Positions 16,116 through 25,102 of a stretch of 64,000 nucleotides of DNA are shown in pieces. The stretch comes from Rudanella paleaurantiibacter. GTDB taxonomy: Bacteria > Bacteroidota > Bacteroidia > Cytophagales > Spirosomataceae. The stretch lies in the NCBI RefSeq assembly GCF_009184635.1, contig NZ_WELI01000005.1:310001-374000 (forward strand), in the 5' to 3' direction. Each line of letters begins with the position of its first letter. The stretch's first letter is position 1. The position numbers were made by a program, and so were the translations under genes. Below the pieces are notes generated by a model, which saw only the letters and a program-made list of their open reading frames with translations, did no database searches and was not told the origin of the DNA.

Positions 16116-17171
16116 ATGCGCATCGACCGTCGTACGTTTATCCGAACCACCGCCCTGTCGGGAGTTGGTCTGACTGTTTTGCAACCCAACGTTTGGGCGA
16201 AAACACCCGCATCGTCGGTTGGGGTCGCATTTGTTTCCGATTCGGGCGGATCGCAACTCCCCTATCTCTTTACCCCACGCGCCACCGCCCTATTCGACCC
16301 GACCAATGGCCTCGCGTTTGAACGTCTGCTGAACCGCCCCGACATCGACCTGATTGTGGCCGACCTGGCTCCGGTTCACCGCTCGCCGGTAGCCCACGCA
16401 GCTATGCGGGCCGGCAAACATGTGGTATGTACGGGTCCGGTTGGCCAAGGGATTGGTGAACTGCTCAGTTTGTATAAAACCCATCGGCAAACCGGCCGAC
16501 ACTGCCTTATTCTGGACGACGACCGGGCCGATCGTGATATGCTTGCTATTACGTCCATGGTGAAACAAGGTCTGTTTGGCCCTCTTACCTACGTACACTG
16601 CGGCAGCGCTTCGGCTACCAACGGGCTCGGTATGGCTATGGACTGGCTGGGGATTCTCAACGGCAATGCATTCAAGAGCCTAAACGCGTCGCTCTCGAAA
16701 AGCTGGGGCCTTCATGAGCCATCCTCCTCGGTGGAGAGCCAGAAAAATGAACCGTCTGTACGAAATTACCAGTTGGGCGAGGTGCTGACCATTACTTTGC
16801 AGTGCGCCAACGGGGAGTTGGTAGTTGTAAATCGGGATTTGGCGGGTCAGCGTCCCTACGGTCGCGGTATGGCGTTACAGGGCCGTGATGCCAAATGGGA
16901 TACCGAAACCAACAGGCTGGTTTTGGGAGCCACGAGCCAGGCGTTTTCGGCGGTCCGGGCCCAATACGAGCATCCGTACCCGCAGGGAACTACCCCGCGC
17001 AAACAACCCAATGCGCTGAGCGTGCTACTCGACCAACTCGAAACCAATCAGCTGGCGCCCGAGGCCACCCAAAACGCCCTGATGGTGAGCCTGATTCACG
17101 TTGTGGCGAAGCATTCGCTAGCTGCCTGGGGCGAAGAAGTGCAAGTACCCGATCTGACCATTCGCGTTTAA
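16116..17171 (+). CDS. Tat-exported Gfo/Idh/MocA-like protein with degenerate active site
   Basis: A 351-residue protein starting MRIDRRTFIRTTALSGVGL, a twin-arginine signal. The open frame extends upstream to 15912 but without protein-like sequence. The remainder resembles the Gfo/Idh/MocA fold: LLNRPDIDLIVADLAPVHR, then AMRAGKHVVCTGP, then a C-terminal part with LGMAMDWLGILN. The usual EKP motif after KHV is TGP here, so the catalytic Lys is missing, and the GxGxxG dinucleotide loop is not recognisable (VAFVSDSGGSQ). It is probably a non-catalytic or altered family member. The YhhQ gene follows after 30 bases. Confidence 0.68.
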   Translation: MRIDRRTFIRTTALSGVGLTVLQPNVWAKTPASSVGVAFVSDSGGSQLPYLFTPRATALFDPTNGLAFERLLNRPDIDLIVADLAPVHRSPVAHAAMRAGKHVVCTGPVGQGIGELLSLYKTHRQTGRHCLILDDDRADRDMLAITSMVKQGLFGPLTYVHCGSASATNGLGMAMDWLGILNGNAFKSLNASLSKSWGLHEPSSSVESQKNEPSVRNYQLGEVLTITLQCANGELVVVNRDLAGQRPYGRGMALQGRDAKWDTETNRLVLGATSQAFSAVRAQYEHPYPQGTTPRKQPNALSVLLDQLETNQLAPEATQNALMVSLIHVVAKHSLAAWGEEVQVPDLTIRV

Positions 17172-17201
17172 GCTAATTGCGTTTTCTTTTTACCACTCTG
17201 T

Positions 17202-18005
17202 ATGACCCACTCGTTTACCGACAAACCGCAGAAGCGGGCCAGTACCAACCTCTACATTTTTCTGAGCGCTATTTTCCTGACCAATGCGCTCGTTGCCGAA
17301 ATCATCGGCGTCAAAATCTTCTCCGGCGAAACCCTGCTGGGTGTTCCGCCCGCGCAGCTTCATCTGCTCGACGATTTTGTGCTCGATTTCAACCTGACCG
17401 CCGGGGCCGTTATCTGGCCTTTCGTGTTTATCACGTCCGACATCATCAATGAGTACTACGGTAAGGCGGGCGTTCGCCGAATCTCGTTTCTGACGGCCGG
17501 TTTCATTGCGTATTCGTTTCTGATTATCTACGCCGTAACCACCTTGCCGCCCGCGCAATTCTGGCTGGAGGTAAACGCCAAAGACCCGGCCGGCAACCCG
17601 ATCAATATCGACAACGCCTTCGGGATGATTTTTCGGCAGGGTCTGGGCATTATTATTGGCTCACTGACGGCCTTCCTGATCGGGCAATTGCTCGATGCAT
17701 CGGTGTTTCAGTACCTCCGCAAAATCACCGGTAACCGGAAAGTATGGCTGAGGGCTACAGGCTCCACACTCGTTTCGCAATTGATCGACAGCTTTGTGGT
17801 CCTGTTTATTGCCTTTTGGGTATTCGGCAACTGGTCGCTGAAACAAGTGCTGGCCGTTGGGCTGATCAACTACATCTACAAATTCACTACGGCTATTTTA
17901 CTCACGCCGGTTCTGTACCTGGCCCACTCGGCCATTGATCGGTATCTGGGCAAAGAACACGCCGACGAACTGGCCAACGAGGCTTCCATGAGCTCGTTTA
18001 TGTAG
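17202..18005 (+). CDS. queuosine precursor transporter (YhhQ/VUT family)
   Basis: A 267-residue inner-membrane protein with six or so helices and the DUF165/VUT signatures: NALVAEIIGVKIF near the N-terminus, FITSDIINEYYGKAGVRR after helix 3, and LIDSFVVLFIAF in the C-terminal half. YhhQ proteins import 7-cyano- or 7-aminomethyl-7-deazaguanine for queuosine. The nearby queD and folE genes support that role. It is convergent with the TrmH gene, with only 3 bases between the stops. Confidence 0.9.
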   Translation: MTHSFTDKPQKRASTNLYIFLSAIFLTNALVAEIIGVKIFSGETLLGVPPAQLHLLDDFVLDFNLTAGAVIWPFVFITSDIINEYYGKAGVRRISFLTAGFIAYSFLIIYAVTTLPPAQFWLEVNAKDPAGNPINIDNAFGMIFRQGLGIIIGSLTAFLIGQLLDASVFQYLRKITGNRKVWLRATGSTLVSQLIDSFVVLFIAFWVFGNWSLKQVLAVGLINYIYKFTTAILLTPVLYLAHSAIDRYLGKEHADELANEASMSSFM

Positions 18006-18008
18006 CCC

Positions 18009-18764
18009 CTACATAGCTCCCCGGCGCCAGTTATCCAGAATGACCGCCGTGGCGATGCCGACATTCAGCGATTCGGCATCGCCATAGCGCGGAATCGTCA
18101 CTGACCGGCTCACCATCGGCACCAGTTCGGGCCGGATTCCGTTGGCTTCGTTTCCCATCATCAGATACCCCCCTTCCGTCCCGAAGGGCAAATTGTGCAC
18201 GTTCTGCCCATCCAGGAAAGCCCCGTACACCGGCGTACCGGCGGGCAGAGCCTGTGCATACGCTACCAGATCGGTATAGTACCAGTGCACCCGCGTAAAT
18301 GAGCCTTTACTGGCCGAAATCACTTTGGGGTTGTACACTTCAGCGGTAGTGTCGGAGCAAACTACTTTCCGAACCCCGTACCAATCGGCAATCCGCAGAA
18401 TAGTCCCCAGATTTCCGGGGTCACGTACATCGTCGAGTAACAGCACAATTTCGCCCGGCTCGGCTAATAACGGGCGGTTTTCGCGCGTTCTGACCAAAGC
18501 CAGGGCCATATTGTTACTTTCGAGCGTGCCTACCCGCGTCAGTTCTTCCGGTGAAACGATTTCGACCGACGGCGGTTGGCGGTCTGCGGGTAAGGCGTTT
18601 TCTTTGTAGAAGGCTTCGGTTGCCAGCAGCGTGTCGACCCGAAAATCGGAGGCTAATACCTCGCGCACACTCTTGGCCCCTTCCACTAAAAACAAGCCAT
18701 GCTCCTGCCGAAATTTCTTCTGGTGTAGCGAGCGAATAAACTGAGCGCGGTTTTTAGAGAGCAT
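18009..18764 (-). CDS. TrmH/SpoU-family RNA 2'-O-methyltransferase
   Basis: A 251-residue SPOUT-class methyltransferase that would use AdoMet to methylate a ribose 2'-OH in tRNA or rRNA. An N-terminal substrate-binding domain (about residues 1-100, FVRSLHQKK-like RNA-facing helix) precedes the knotted domain. The three SpoU motifs are visible: DPGNLGTILRIADWYG, MMGNEANGI and SLNVGIATAVIL. The target nucleotide cannot be assigned. It is divergent from tamL, a neighbour pairing I recall from other Bacteroidota. Confidence 0.9.
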   Translation of the reverse strand: MLSKNRAQFIRSLHQKKFRQEHGLFLVEGAKSVREVLASDFRVDTLLATEAFYKENALPADRQPPSVEIVSPEELTRVGTLESNNMALALVRTRENRPLLAEPGEIVLLLDDVRDPGNLGTILRIADWYGVRKVVCSDTTAEVYNPKVISASKGSFTRVHWYYTDLVAYAQALPAGTPVYGAFLDGQNVHNLPFGTEGGYLMMGNEANGIRPELVPMVSRSVTIPRYGDAESLNVGIATAVILDNWRRGAM

Positions 18765-18772
18765 TTCTTAAA

Positions 18773-18810
18773 CGGATGAATGCGTAATGCGTATTGATGA
18801 ATGTAAAATA
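18773..18810. repeat. GAATGCGTAATGCG half-element at the tamL start
   Basis: Near-tandem words (GGATGAATGCG, TAATGCG, TTGATGAATG) fill the 22-base gap between the divergent trmH and tamL starts and run into the first codons of tamL. Only one arm is visible, so it may be a decayed member of the palindromic class. Confidence 0.55.
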
Positions 18811-21489
18811 ACTGGGAGGGTAAGCAGTTCCCACCCACCCCAATCAGGCTGGCGTCGAGTAAAGTTTTTACGGTCATTGGGCGTTGGGCAACTTACCTCC
18901 CTCATCACGCTTTACACCGTACTCATCACCCTTTCGGGCTGTTATACCTCCCGTACCAATGATTACCTGCTGTACACCAACTCGATTCGGGGAAACCGCA
19001 CCGTCATCAGCGACGAGCTGGAGGCTCTGATTCCGCAAAAGCCCAACCGGCGCATTCTGCGTACCCCGCTCACGCCTGCCCTGTGGATATACCAAGCCTC
19101 GTCTCGTCGGTACAACCGCGACTCGGCCATTGCGGAACTGGCGGCCAAAACTACCCAATTTGAGCGACAAAGTGAGTTGGTAGCCTCTGACCCAGCCGCC
19201 CTGAAGCGGCTCAACCGGCGCTTTGGCCGCGAGGCACGCAAACTCCGGCGATATGCTGAAGAAGGTAACTGGTGGATGCGGAATCTGGGTGAAAAACCGA
19301 CGTATTTCTACCCCCGCGATGCCGAGGCCAACGCCCTGAAGATGCAGACCTACCTGCGCCGGACTAAAGGGTTTTTGCGGGCTACCGCCGAGTACACCGT
19401 GGATACCCTGCTCGATGGCCGGGTGCGGGTCAATTATCTGATTGATGAAAAAGAGCCCTACCGGCTTCGGTCGATAGGGTACGATATTCCCGATTCAAAC
19501 GTACGCGTGCTGGTTCAGGCCGAACAGAGTAAATCGTACCTGAAAATTGGCGACCGCTTCGATGGCGACAAGCTCGACAACGAGCGCACCCGAATCGAAG
19601 AACTGTTGCGCAATAACGGGTATTACGAATTTGGCCGCAATTACATTCGGGTGAGTGCCAGCCGTGATACAGCAGCCTCTGTAGTGGCCTCCAATGCCCA
19701 AAGCACACTCGTTGACCTGACAATCCAGATCCCGAACCCACCCCTGCGCAACGCCCATCCGCTGTACCAGATTGGTGATGTTAACGTGCGAATCGGCTCG
19801 ACGCAGGAACCAACGGCAACCGGCCCAATCAGCCCTACCGATACCGTCAGCCAAAACGGAATTTTGTATTTCTACAGTGGTCGTAAATTTGCCACCCGCC
19901 TGCTCGACAGCAAGATTCGGCTCCGGCCCGGCAAACTGTACAGCCAGGCCGACTACACCTCGACCCAGCGCCAGCTGTTTCTGCTCAACCAGTTCAAGTT
20001 TGTTAATATCAATTTTACCGACACCACCGGTCGGCGGCTGCGTACCGAAATTAGAGCTACGCCACTCGACAAGTATGAGATCACGACCGAAGGCGGCCTG
20101 TTTGTTCTCTATCAGGGGCAGGGTTATCCCGGCCCGTTTGCCAACCTGACGTTCCGTATTCGGAACTTCTTCGGGGGCCTGGAAACCTTCGAAACCAACC
20201 TGCGTGCCGGTATTGAAGCCCAGACCGGTTTTGCCGATTCGAGCTCAACCAGCCAGATTCGCGACCCGTATCTGGCCCAGGAACTGGGGCTAACCACCTC
20301 GCTTATTTTTCCGCAAATTCTGTTTCCGGGTCGGCTCCGGTTTACGTTTAATGACCTGAACCCACGCACACAGATCAGCTTAGGCTATAACTACACCAAC
20401 CGGCCCGATTTTTTGCGCCAAACGTTCCGTACCACCCTTTCGTACAACTGGCAAAAGGCTCCCCACCACCAGTATTCGTTTTTTCTGACCGACCTCAACC
20501 TGATCCGGTCGAGTTTCGATGGAGGCCCCAACGAGCAGTTACGCAAACAGTTTTACCAGCGGTTGGTGCAACTCCGGGATGCGGGAAACCGGGTATTGTT
20601 CAACAGCTTTTTGCCCTCTATCGCGTCGAACATGAGCTTTGCCTACACGTACAATACCAACGTGTTTGGCGAAAACCGCCGGGCCAATTTTTTCCGGGTA
20701 GCCCTCGAATCGGGCGGCACCACACTCAACCTCCTGAGTAGTGCGGCCATCCGGCGGTTTACCGAGCAAACCGGCCTGCAACTGTTTAAATACCTGCGTT
20801 TCAACGCTGATTTCCGGCATTACATCCCACTGCGTCCACGTACAACGCTGGCATTCCGCGTCAACTCCGGGCTTTTGTACAGCTACGGCCCCGACCGCTC
20901 GGCCCCGTACGAAAAGTATTTCTTTGCGGGCGGGAGCAACAGCCTCCGGGCGTGGCGTCCCCGCCGACTTGGCCCCGGCTCAGCCTACCCTCGCTCTACC
21001 GAAAGCAAGGTCATTCCGGGCGTGCAGGTACCTACGTTCATCACCGACCCCCGCAACCCGGAGGTCAAACTCCCTCAGTTCGACTACACGTTTGAACAAC
21101 CCGGCGACTTTTTGCTCGAAGGGTCGGCCGAGTTACGCTGGCGGTATTTCCATTTCGGGGCCGACATCAACGGGGCCCTGTTTCTGGATGCAGGCAACGT
21201 TTGGACGCTCCGTAACGATCCGGCCCGCCAGAATGCCGAGTTACGCGTCAACAAACTCGTTCCCGATATTGCCGTGGGTACCGGTACGGGCCTTCGCATC
21301 GACTTTTCGTACTTCATTATCCGGTTCGACGCGGGTATTAAAGTGTGGGACCCCGCCCGCCGGTACATCCGCGAATCAGACGGGCAGCTGGTCGACGAAC
21401 GGTTTCTGCTACCTCAGTTTACACTCAAGCGACTCTCGCGAGGTGCTAACCCACTTATCGTGAATTTCGGTATCGGGTATCCGTTCTAA
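18787..21489 (+). CDS. tamL: translocation and assembly module lipoprotein TamL (BamA/TamA family)
   Basis: A 900-residue Omp85-family protein. Near the N-terminus a hydrophobic stretch ends in a lipobox TLSGC (Cys at about 51), marking it as an outer-membrane lipoprotein, the TamL feature of Bacteroidota. POTRA-like domains fill about residues 190-480, followed by a 16-strand barrel ending NFGIGYPF. The motif FFAGGSNSLRAWRPRRLGPG matches the (F/Y)xxGGxxSVRG loop region of BamA/TamA. It would help insert outer-membrane proteins with TamB, which is not in this window. ATG at 18787 lies in a repeat and gives a long n-region; TTG at 18877 is an alternative. Confidence 0.85.
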   Translation: MRIDECKITGRVSSSHPPQSGWRRVKFLRSLGVGQLTSLITLYTVLITLSGCYTSRTNDYLLYTNSIRGNRTVISDELEALIPQKPNRRILRTPLTPALWIYQASSRRYNRDSAIAELAAKTTQFERQSELVASDPAALKRLNRRFGREARKLRRYAEEGNWWMRNLGEKPTYFYPRDAEANALKMQTYLRRTKGFLRATAEYTVDTLLDGRVRVNYLIDEKEPYRLRSIGYDIPDSNVRVLVQAEQSKSYLKIGDRFDGDKLDNERTRIEELLRNNGYYEFGRNYIRVSASRDTAASVVASNAQSTLVDLTIQIPNPPLRNAHPLYQIGDVNVRIGSTQEPTATGPISPTDTVSQNGILYFYSGRKFATRLLDSKIRLRPGKLYSQADYTSTQRQLFLLNQFKFVNINFTDTTGRRLRTEIRATPLDKYEITTEGGLFVLYQGQGYPGPFANLTFRIRNFFGGLETFETNLRAGIEAQTGFADSSSTSQIRDPYLAQELGLTTSLIFPQILFPGRLRFTFNDLNPRTQISLGYNYTNRPDFLRQTFRTTLSYNWQKAPHHQYSFFLTDLNLIRSSFDGGPNEQLRKQFYQRLVQLRDAGNRVLFNSFLPSIASNMSFAYTYNTNVFGENRRANFFRVALESGGTTLNLLSSAAIRRFTEQTGLQLFKYLRFNADFRHYIPLRPRTTLAFRVNSGLLYSYGPDRSAPYEKYFFAGGSNSLRAWRPRRLGPGSAYPRSTESKVIPGVQVPTFITDPRNPEVKLPQFDYTFEQPGDFLLEGSAELRWRYFHFGADINGALFLDAGNVWTLRNDPARQNAELRVNKLVPDIAVGTGTGLRIDFSYFIIRFDAGIKVWDPARRYIRESDGQLVDERFLLPQFTLKRLSRGANPLIVNFGIGYPF

Positions 21490-21491
21490 TT

Positions 21492-21568
21492 GTGAATGCG
21501 CGAATGAAGGGGAGAGTTAAGAGGGTAAAGCTATTCGCTCAATCACTCATTCGCTAATTCACTCATTG
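21492..21568. repeat. palindromic element of GAATGAGTGAATTAGC words after tamL
   Basis: The left arm (GTGAATGCGCGAATGAAG) and the right arm 21531-21568, whose complement reads as GAGTGAATTAGCGAATGAGT words, are degenerate complements around a purine-rich centre. The element begins 3 bases after the tamL stop. Confidence 0.65.
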
Positions 21569-21607
21569 AACCCTGCCAATTTGTCAGGAACTTTTCATTA
21601 TCTTCTG

Positions 21608-21615
21608 TACCTTTG
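21608..21615 (+). promoter_or_regulatory. candidate Bacteroidota -7 box for miaB
   Basis: TACCTTTG matches TAnnTTTG exactly. A TTTG at 21580-21583 could be the -33 element, with a slightly long 24-base spacer. Confidence 0.45.
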
Positions 21616-21625
21616 TAGACTGATT

Positions 21626-21717
21626 AAAGGTGAAACCTGAAAAGCGAACGCTACCCGCTTATTTAGTACGGGTCTGCGAGCCGCTCTTTCACCCTTTCAC
21701 TCTTTCGCTCTTTATTA
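21626..21717. repeat. palindromic element of GGGTGAAAGAGCGAA words before miaB
   Basis: The left part holds GGTGAAACC and AAAGCGAACG. The right part 21681-21717 is CTCTTTCACCCTTTCACT and onward, whose complement is AGAGCGAAAGAGTGAAAGGG. The arms share words but pair imperfectly. The element ends 5 bases before the miaB ATG. Confidence 0.55.
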
Positions 21718-21722
21718 TTGAC

Positions 21723-23153
21723 ATGGAACGCTTCACTGAACTGACGATACTTCAACCAGAAGACAAAGAGGGTATTGAGGAACCGCGCACTCTTGGCGAC
21801 GAACTCGTGGAAGGCAAAAAACGCCTGTATATCGAGAGTTACGGGTGCCAGATGAATTTTTCGGACTCCGAAATTGTGGCCGCTGTGATGCGTAACGCCG
21901 GGTTTGCCACAACCTCATCGGCCGACGAAGCCGACCTAATTTTTTTGAACACCTGCGCCATCCGCGACAATGCCGAGCAGAAAGTACGCAACCGGTTAAA
22001 GCAGCTCAATACGCTGAAGAAAAAGAAGCCGGAGCTGATGGTGGGTATGCTCGGTTGTATGGCCGAGCGCCTGAAAACCAAACTGCTCGAAGAGGAACAG
22101 ATTGTAGATATTGTGGCCGGGCCCGATGCTTACCGCGATATTCCCAAACTCGTGGAAGAAGCCGAAACCGGTCAGAAAGCCGTTAACGTGTTCCTGTCGC
22201 GCGAAGAAACCTACGCCGACATTGCCCCGATTCGCCTGAACTCCAACGGCGTGACGGCCTTTATCTCCATCATGCGCGGCTGCGACAATATGTGCAGCTT
22301 CTGCGTGGTACCATTTACCCGCGGCCGTGAGCGTAGCCGCGACCCACACAGCATTGTCCGCGAAGCCGAGCAGCTCTTCAACGATGGCTATCGTGAAGTA
22401 ACCCTGCTGGGTCAAAATGTGGATTCGTACAAATGGGAAAGTGAAAACGGCGAAGAACGCGTCAACTTTGCCCATTTGCTGGAACGCGTTGCCCTTGTAA
22501 ACCCCGATCTCCGGGTTCGTTTTTCAACCTCGCACCCCAAAGACATTACCGACGAGGTGCTGTACACGATGGCGAAGTACGATAACATCTGCAACTACAT
22601 CCACCTGCCCGCCCAAAGCGGTAACAGCCGGATTCTGAAGCTAATGAACCGTACGTATGACCGCGAGTGGTACCTCGGCAAAATTGACCGGATTCGGGCG
22701 ATTCTGGGCGACGACTGCGGTATTTCGCACGATATGATTTCGGGTTTCTGCTCCGAAACGGAAGAAGAACACCAGGATTCGCTCACGCTGATGGAATACG
22801 CCCGCTTCGATTACGGCTACATGTTTGCCTATTCGGAGCGCCCCGGTACGCTGGCGGCCAAAAAATACGCCGATGATGTGCCGGAAGACGTGAAAAAGCG
22901 TCGACTCAACGAGATCATTGCCCTGCAACAGCGAATGTCGCTCGAACGCAACCAACGCCATATTGGCAAGGTACAGCGGGTGCTGGTTGAGGGCACGTCG
23001 AAGCGGTCGGAAGACGATCTGTTTGGGCGCAACGACCAAAATAAAGTGGTGGTGTTCCCGCGCGGAAGCCACCAAAAAGGAGACTATGTGAATGTACGGG
23101 TAACCGACTGTACAGCCGCCACGCTCTTGGGGCAGGTGGTTAATATAGAATGA
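21723..23153 (+). CDS. miaB: tRNA-2-methylthio-N6-dimethylallyladenosine synthase MiaB
   Basis: A 476-residue radical-SAM methylthiotransferase that adds a 2-methylthio group to i6A37 of tRNA. The N-terminal UPF0004 domain carries cluster cysteines in [20 protein letters not shown] and LGCMAERL. The radical-SAM motif CDNMCSFC lies in [21 protein letters not shown] (about residue 180). A C-terminal TRAM domain ends in [19 protein letters not shown] start at the ATG 21723 (MERFTELT); the frame extends to 21630 through a repeat without family-like sequence. It is first in the miaB, sigma-54 activator, lptE, TPR, secG order. Confidence 0.96.
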   Translation: MERFTELTILQPEDKEGIEEPRTLGDELVEGKKRLYIESYGCQMNFSDSEIVAAVMRNAGFATTSSADEADLIFLNTCAIRDNAEQKVRNRLKQLNTLKKKKPELMVGMLGCMAERLKTKLLEEEQIVDIVAGPDAYRDIPKLVEEAETGQKAVNVFLSREETYADIAPIRLNSNGVTAFISIMRGCDNMCSFCVVPFTRGRERSRDPHSIVREAEQLFNDGYREVTLLGQNVDSYKWESENGEERVNFAHLLERVALVNPDLRVRFSTSHPKDITDEVLYTMAKYDNICNYIHLPAQSGNSRILKLMNRTYDREWYLGKIDRIRAILGDDCGISHDMISGFCSETEEEHQDSLTLMEYARFDYGYMFAYSERPGTLAAKKYADDVPEDVKKRRLNEIIALQQRMSLERNQRHIGKVQRVLVEGTSKRSEDDLFGRNDQNKVVVFPRGSHQKGDYVNVRVTDCTAATLLGQVVNIE

Positions 23154-23228
23154 GTAATGTGTAATGAATAATGAAATCCAGCACCGATAGCAATCATTAC
23201 TCATTGTACATCATTCATTATTCATTGA
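23149..23228. repeat. palindromic element of TAATGAATAATGA words between miaB and the activator
   Basis: The left arm 23149-23174 (words GAGTAATG, TGTAATG, AATAATGA) overlaps the miaB stop. The right arm 23194-23228 carries the complementary TCATTACTCATTG and ATTCATTATTCATTG. A 19-base unrelated loop separates them. It ends 4 bases before the next ATG. Confidence 0.8.
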
Positions 23229-23232
23229 ATTT

Positions 23233-24552
23233 ATGAATCAACAGGAAATACAGTCGGTTAAGCAACGTTTTGGCATTATTGGCAATGCGCCTGCCCTCAA
23301 CTACGCTATCAACGTAGCTATGCAGGTAGCCGCTACCGACCTAACCGTGCTGATTACGGGTGAAAGCGGAAGCGGAAAAGAATCGTTTTCCAAGATCATC
23401 CACAGCCTCAGCGCCCGTAAACACGGACAGTTTATTGCCATCAACTGTGGGGCCATCCCCGAAGGTACTATCGACTCGGAGTTGTTCGGCCACGAAAAAG
23501 GCTCGTTTACAGGGGCCGTAGATCAACGTAAAGGCTACTTCGAGACAACTAACGGCGGCACTATTTTCCTGGATGAGATTGGCGAAATGCCGCTGGGTAC
23601 GCAGGCGCGGCTGTTGCGGGTACTGGAAAACGGCGAATTTATCCGGGTTGGCTCATCGAAAGTGCAAAAGACCGATGTGCGGGTTGTGGCGGCTACCAAC
23701 GTAAACTTGCTCGATGCCGTCGAGAAAGGCCGCTTCCGCGAGGATTTGTACTATCGACTCAATACAGTACCCATTTTTGTGCCGCCCCTGCGCGAGCGTG
23801 GCACCGACATTGAACTGCTGTTTCGCAAATTCACGACCGACTTTGCCGAGCGGTATCGGATTAAGCCTATTCAGCTCACCGAGCCCGCCAAGCAGTTGCT
23901 CCTGCGGTTTTCGTTTCCGGGTAACATTCGACAACTGAAAAATCTGGCCGAACAGATTTCTATTCTCGAATCGGACCACAACCGTGCGGTAGAACCGGAG
24001 GTATTGTCAAAATACCTGCCTCAGCCCCAACAGCCAACGAGCCGGATGCCTATCCTGTTTCCGCAGGGTACGGGTGGCAGTACCGACAATTTTTCGGAGC
24101 GCGAACTGCTCTACAAAGTTCTGTTCGATATGCGCCGGGATATGACCGAGTTGAAAAAACTGGTGGTGGAGATGCTGGGCAATGAACAGTACGGACGGCA
24201 AATCTTAAATAATCATAAAGACTTGTTTGAGACCCTGCCGACCGATAACTATGTCACGCCCGACCCGCACCCGGAGCCCGATCTGCCCCTACCCCGGCTG
24301 TTGCCTCCGCCCGAAACCGTGCATGCCTATGAGCCCATGAATGTTCTCGAAGACGAAGACGCGGTTACGGTAGAAGACATCACCCACGAAACGGAGGAAG
24401 ACTCGCTCTCGCTGGAAAAGAAGGAGAAAGAGATGATTATCAAGGCTCTCCGTCGCAACAACAACAAACGAAAGTACGCGGCTCAGGCACTGGGTATTTC
24501 AGAACGCACGCTGTACCGAAAAATAAAGCAGTATGAAATTGATGAAGAATAA
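23233..24552 (+). CDS. sigma-54-dependent transcriptional activator (no receiver domain)
   Basis: A 439-residue bacterial enhancer-binding protein. The AAA+ domain begins almost at the N-terminus: Walker A GESGSGKES, the sigma-54 contact loop GSFTGA, Walker B IFLDEIGEM and the sensor RVVAATNVNL. A C-terminal Fis-type helix-turn-helix (AAQALGISERTLYRKIKQYE, about residues 415-434) binds DNA. There is no response-regulator, GAF or PAS domain, so activity may be set by abundance or a partner. An acidic linker separates the domains. The end overlaps lptE by 20 bases. A sigma-54-like sequence sits before groES. Confidence 0.93.
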   Translation: MNQQEIQSVKQRFGIIGNAPALNYAINVAMQVAATDLTVLITGESGSGKESFSKIIHSLSARKHGQFIAINCGAIPEGTIDSELFGHEKGSFTGAVDQRKGYFETTNGGTIFLDEIGEMPLGTQARLLRVLENGEFIRVGSSKVQKTDVRVVAATNVNLLDAVEKGRFREDLYYRLNTVPIFVPPLRERGTDIELLFRKFTTDFAERYRIKPIQLTEPAKQLLLRFSFPGNIRQLKNLAEQISILESDHNRAVEPEVLSKYLPQPQQPTSRMPILFPQGTGGSTDNFSERELLYKVLFDMRRDMTELKKLVVEMLGNEQYGRQILNNHKDLFETLPTDNYVTPDPHPEPDLPLPRLLPPPETVHAYEPMNVLEDEDAVTVEDITHETEEDSLSLEKKEKEMIIKALRRNNNKRKYAAQALGISERTLYRKIKQYEIDEE

Positions 24553-25102
24553 CGGGCAAGTAAGCAGTAGCAGTAAGCAGTGGGCAGTGAAAGTGGGCAG
24601 GGTTGGTGTAAGAATCGCTGCCTACTTCTACTGCTTACTGCTACTTACTTCCTGCGGTGTCTACTCGTTTACGGGTACGACCCTCTCGCCGGACCTGAAA
24701 ACGATTACCATTAACAACTTCAGCCTGCAAACGGCCGGGGGGCCTACCAACCTGTCGCTCAACTTCAACGAACGGCTAAAGGAATACTATCAGCGATACA
24801 CCAACCTAAAAGTGGTGCCAAACAACGGCGATCTGGTGCTCGATGGCTCCATTACCAATTACGACCTGTTGGCTGTTGCCCCCACAGCATCCGACCAGGC
24901 TGGTCTGAACCGGTTGCAAATCACGGTACAGGCCCGGTTTGTGAACAACAAAGATGAAAGTAAAAACTTCGAACAATCGTTTTCGTTCTATCAGGATTTC
25001 CCGCAAAACCAGACGCTGACGCAAAATGAAGCCCGGTTGGTTCCCCGAATTCTGGATCAGCTGGTTCTCGACATTTTCAACAAAACGGCAGCTGACTGGT
25101 AG
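24533..25102 (+). CDS. lptE: LptE family lipoprotein (LPS assembly)
   Basis: A 189-residue lipoprotein of the LptE family, which pairs with LptD at the outer membrane to insert lipopolysaccharide. The lipobox is LLTSC with Cys41, after the hydrophobic run AAYFYCLLLL. The mature part starts GVYSFTGTTLSPDLKTITI and continues with NFNERLKEYYQRYTNL, typical for the family. Residues 9-23 and 29-41 are encoded by the two arms of a GCAGTAAGCAGT palindrome (24558-24655), so the signal peptide is largely repeat-derived. The start overlaps the activator gene by 20 bases. Confidence 0.88.
   Translation: MKLMKNNGQVSSSSKQWAVKVGRVGVRIAAYFYCLLLLTSCGVYSFTGTTLSPDLKTITINNFSLQTAGGPTNLSLNFNERLKEYYQRYTNLKVVPNNGDLVLDGSITNYDLLAVAPTASDQAGLNRLQITVQARFVNNKDESKNFEQSFSFYQDFPQNQTLTQNEARLVPRILDQLVLDIFNKTAADW
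24558..24655. repeat. GCAGTAAGCAGT palindrome inside the lptE coding region
   Basis: The left arm 24558-24600 (words AAGTAAGCAGTAGCAGT and CAGTGGGCAGTG) and right arm 24618-24655 (CTACTTCTACTGCTTACTGC) are near-complementary around a 17-base loop. Both arms are translated in lptE. Confidence 0.85.
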
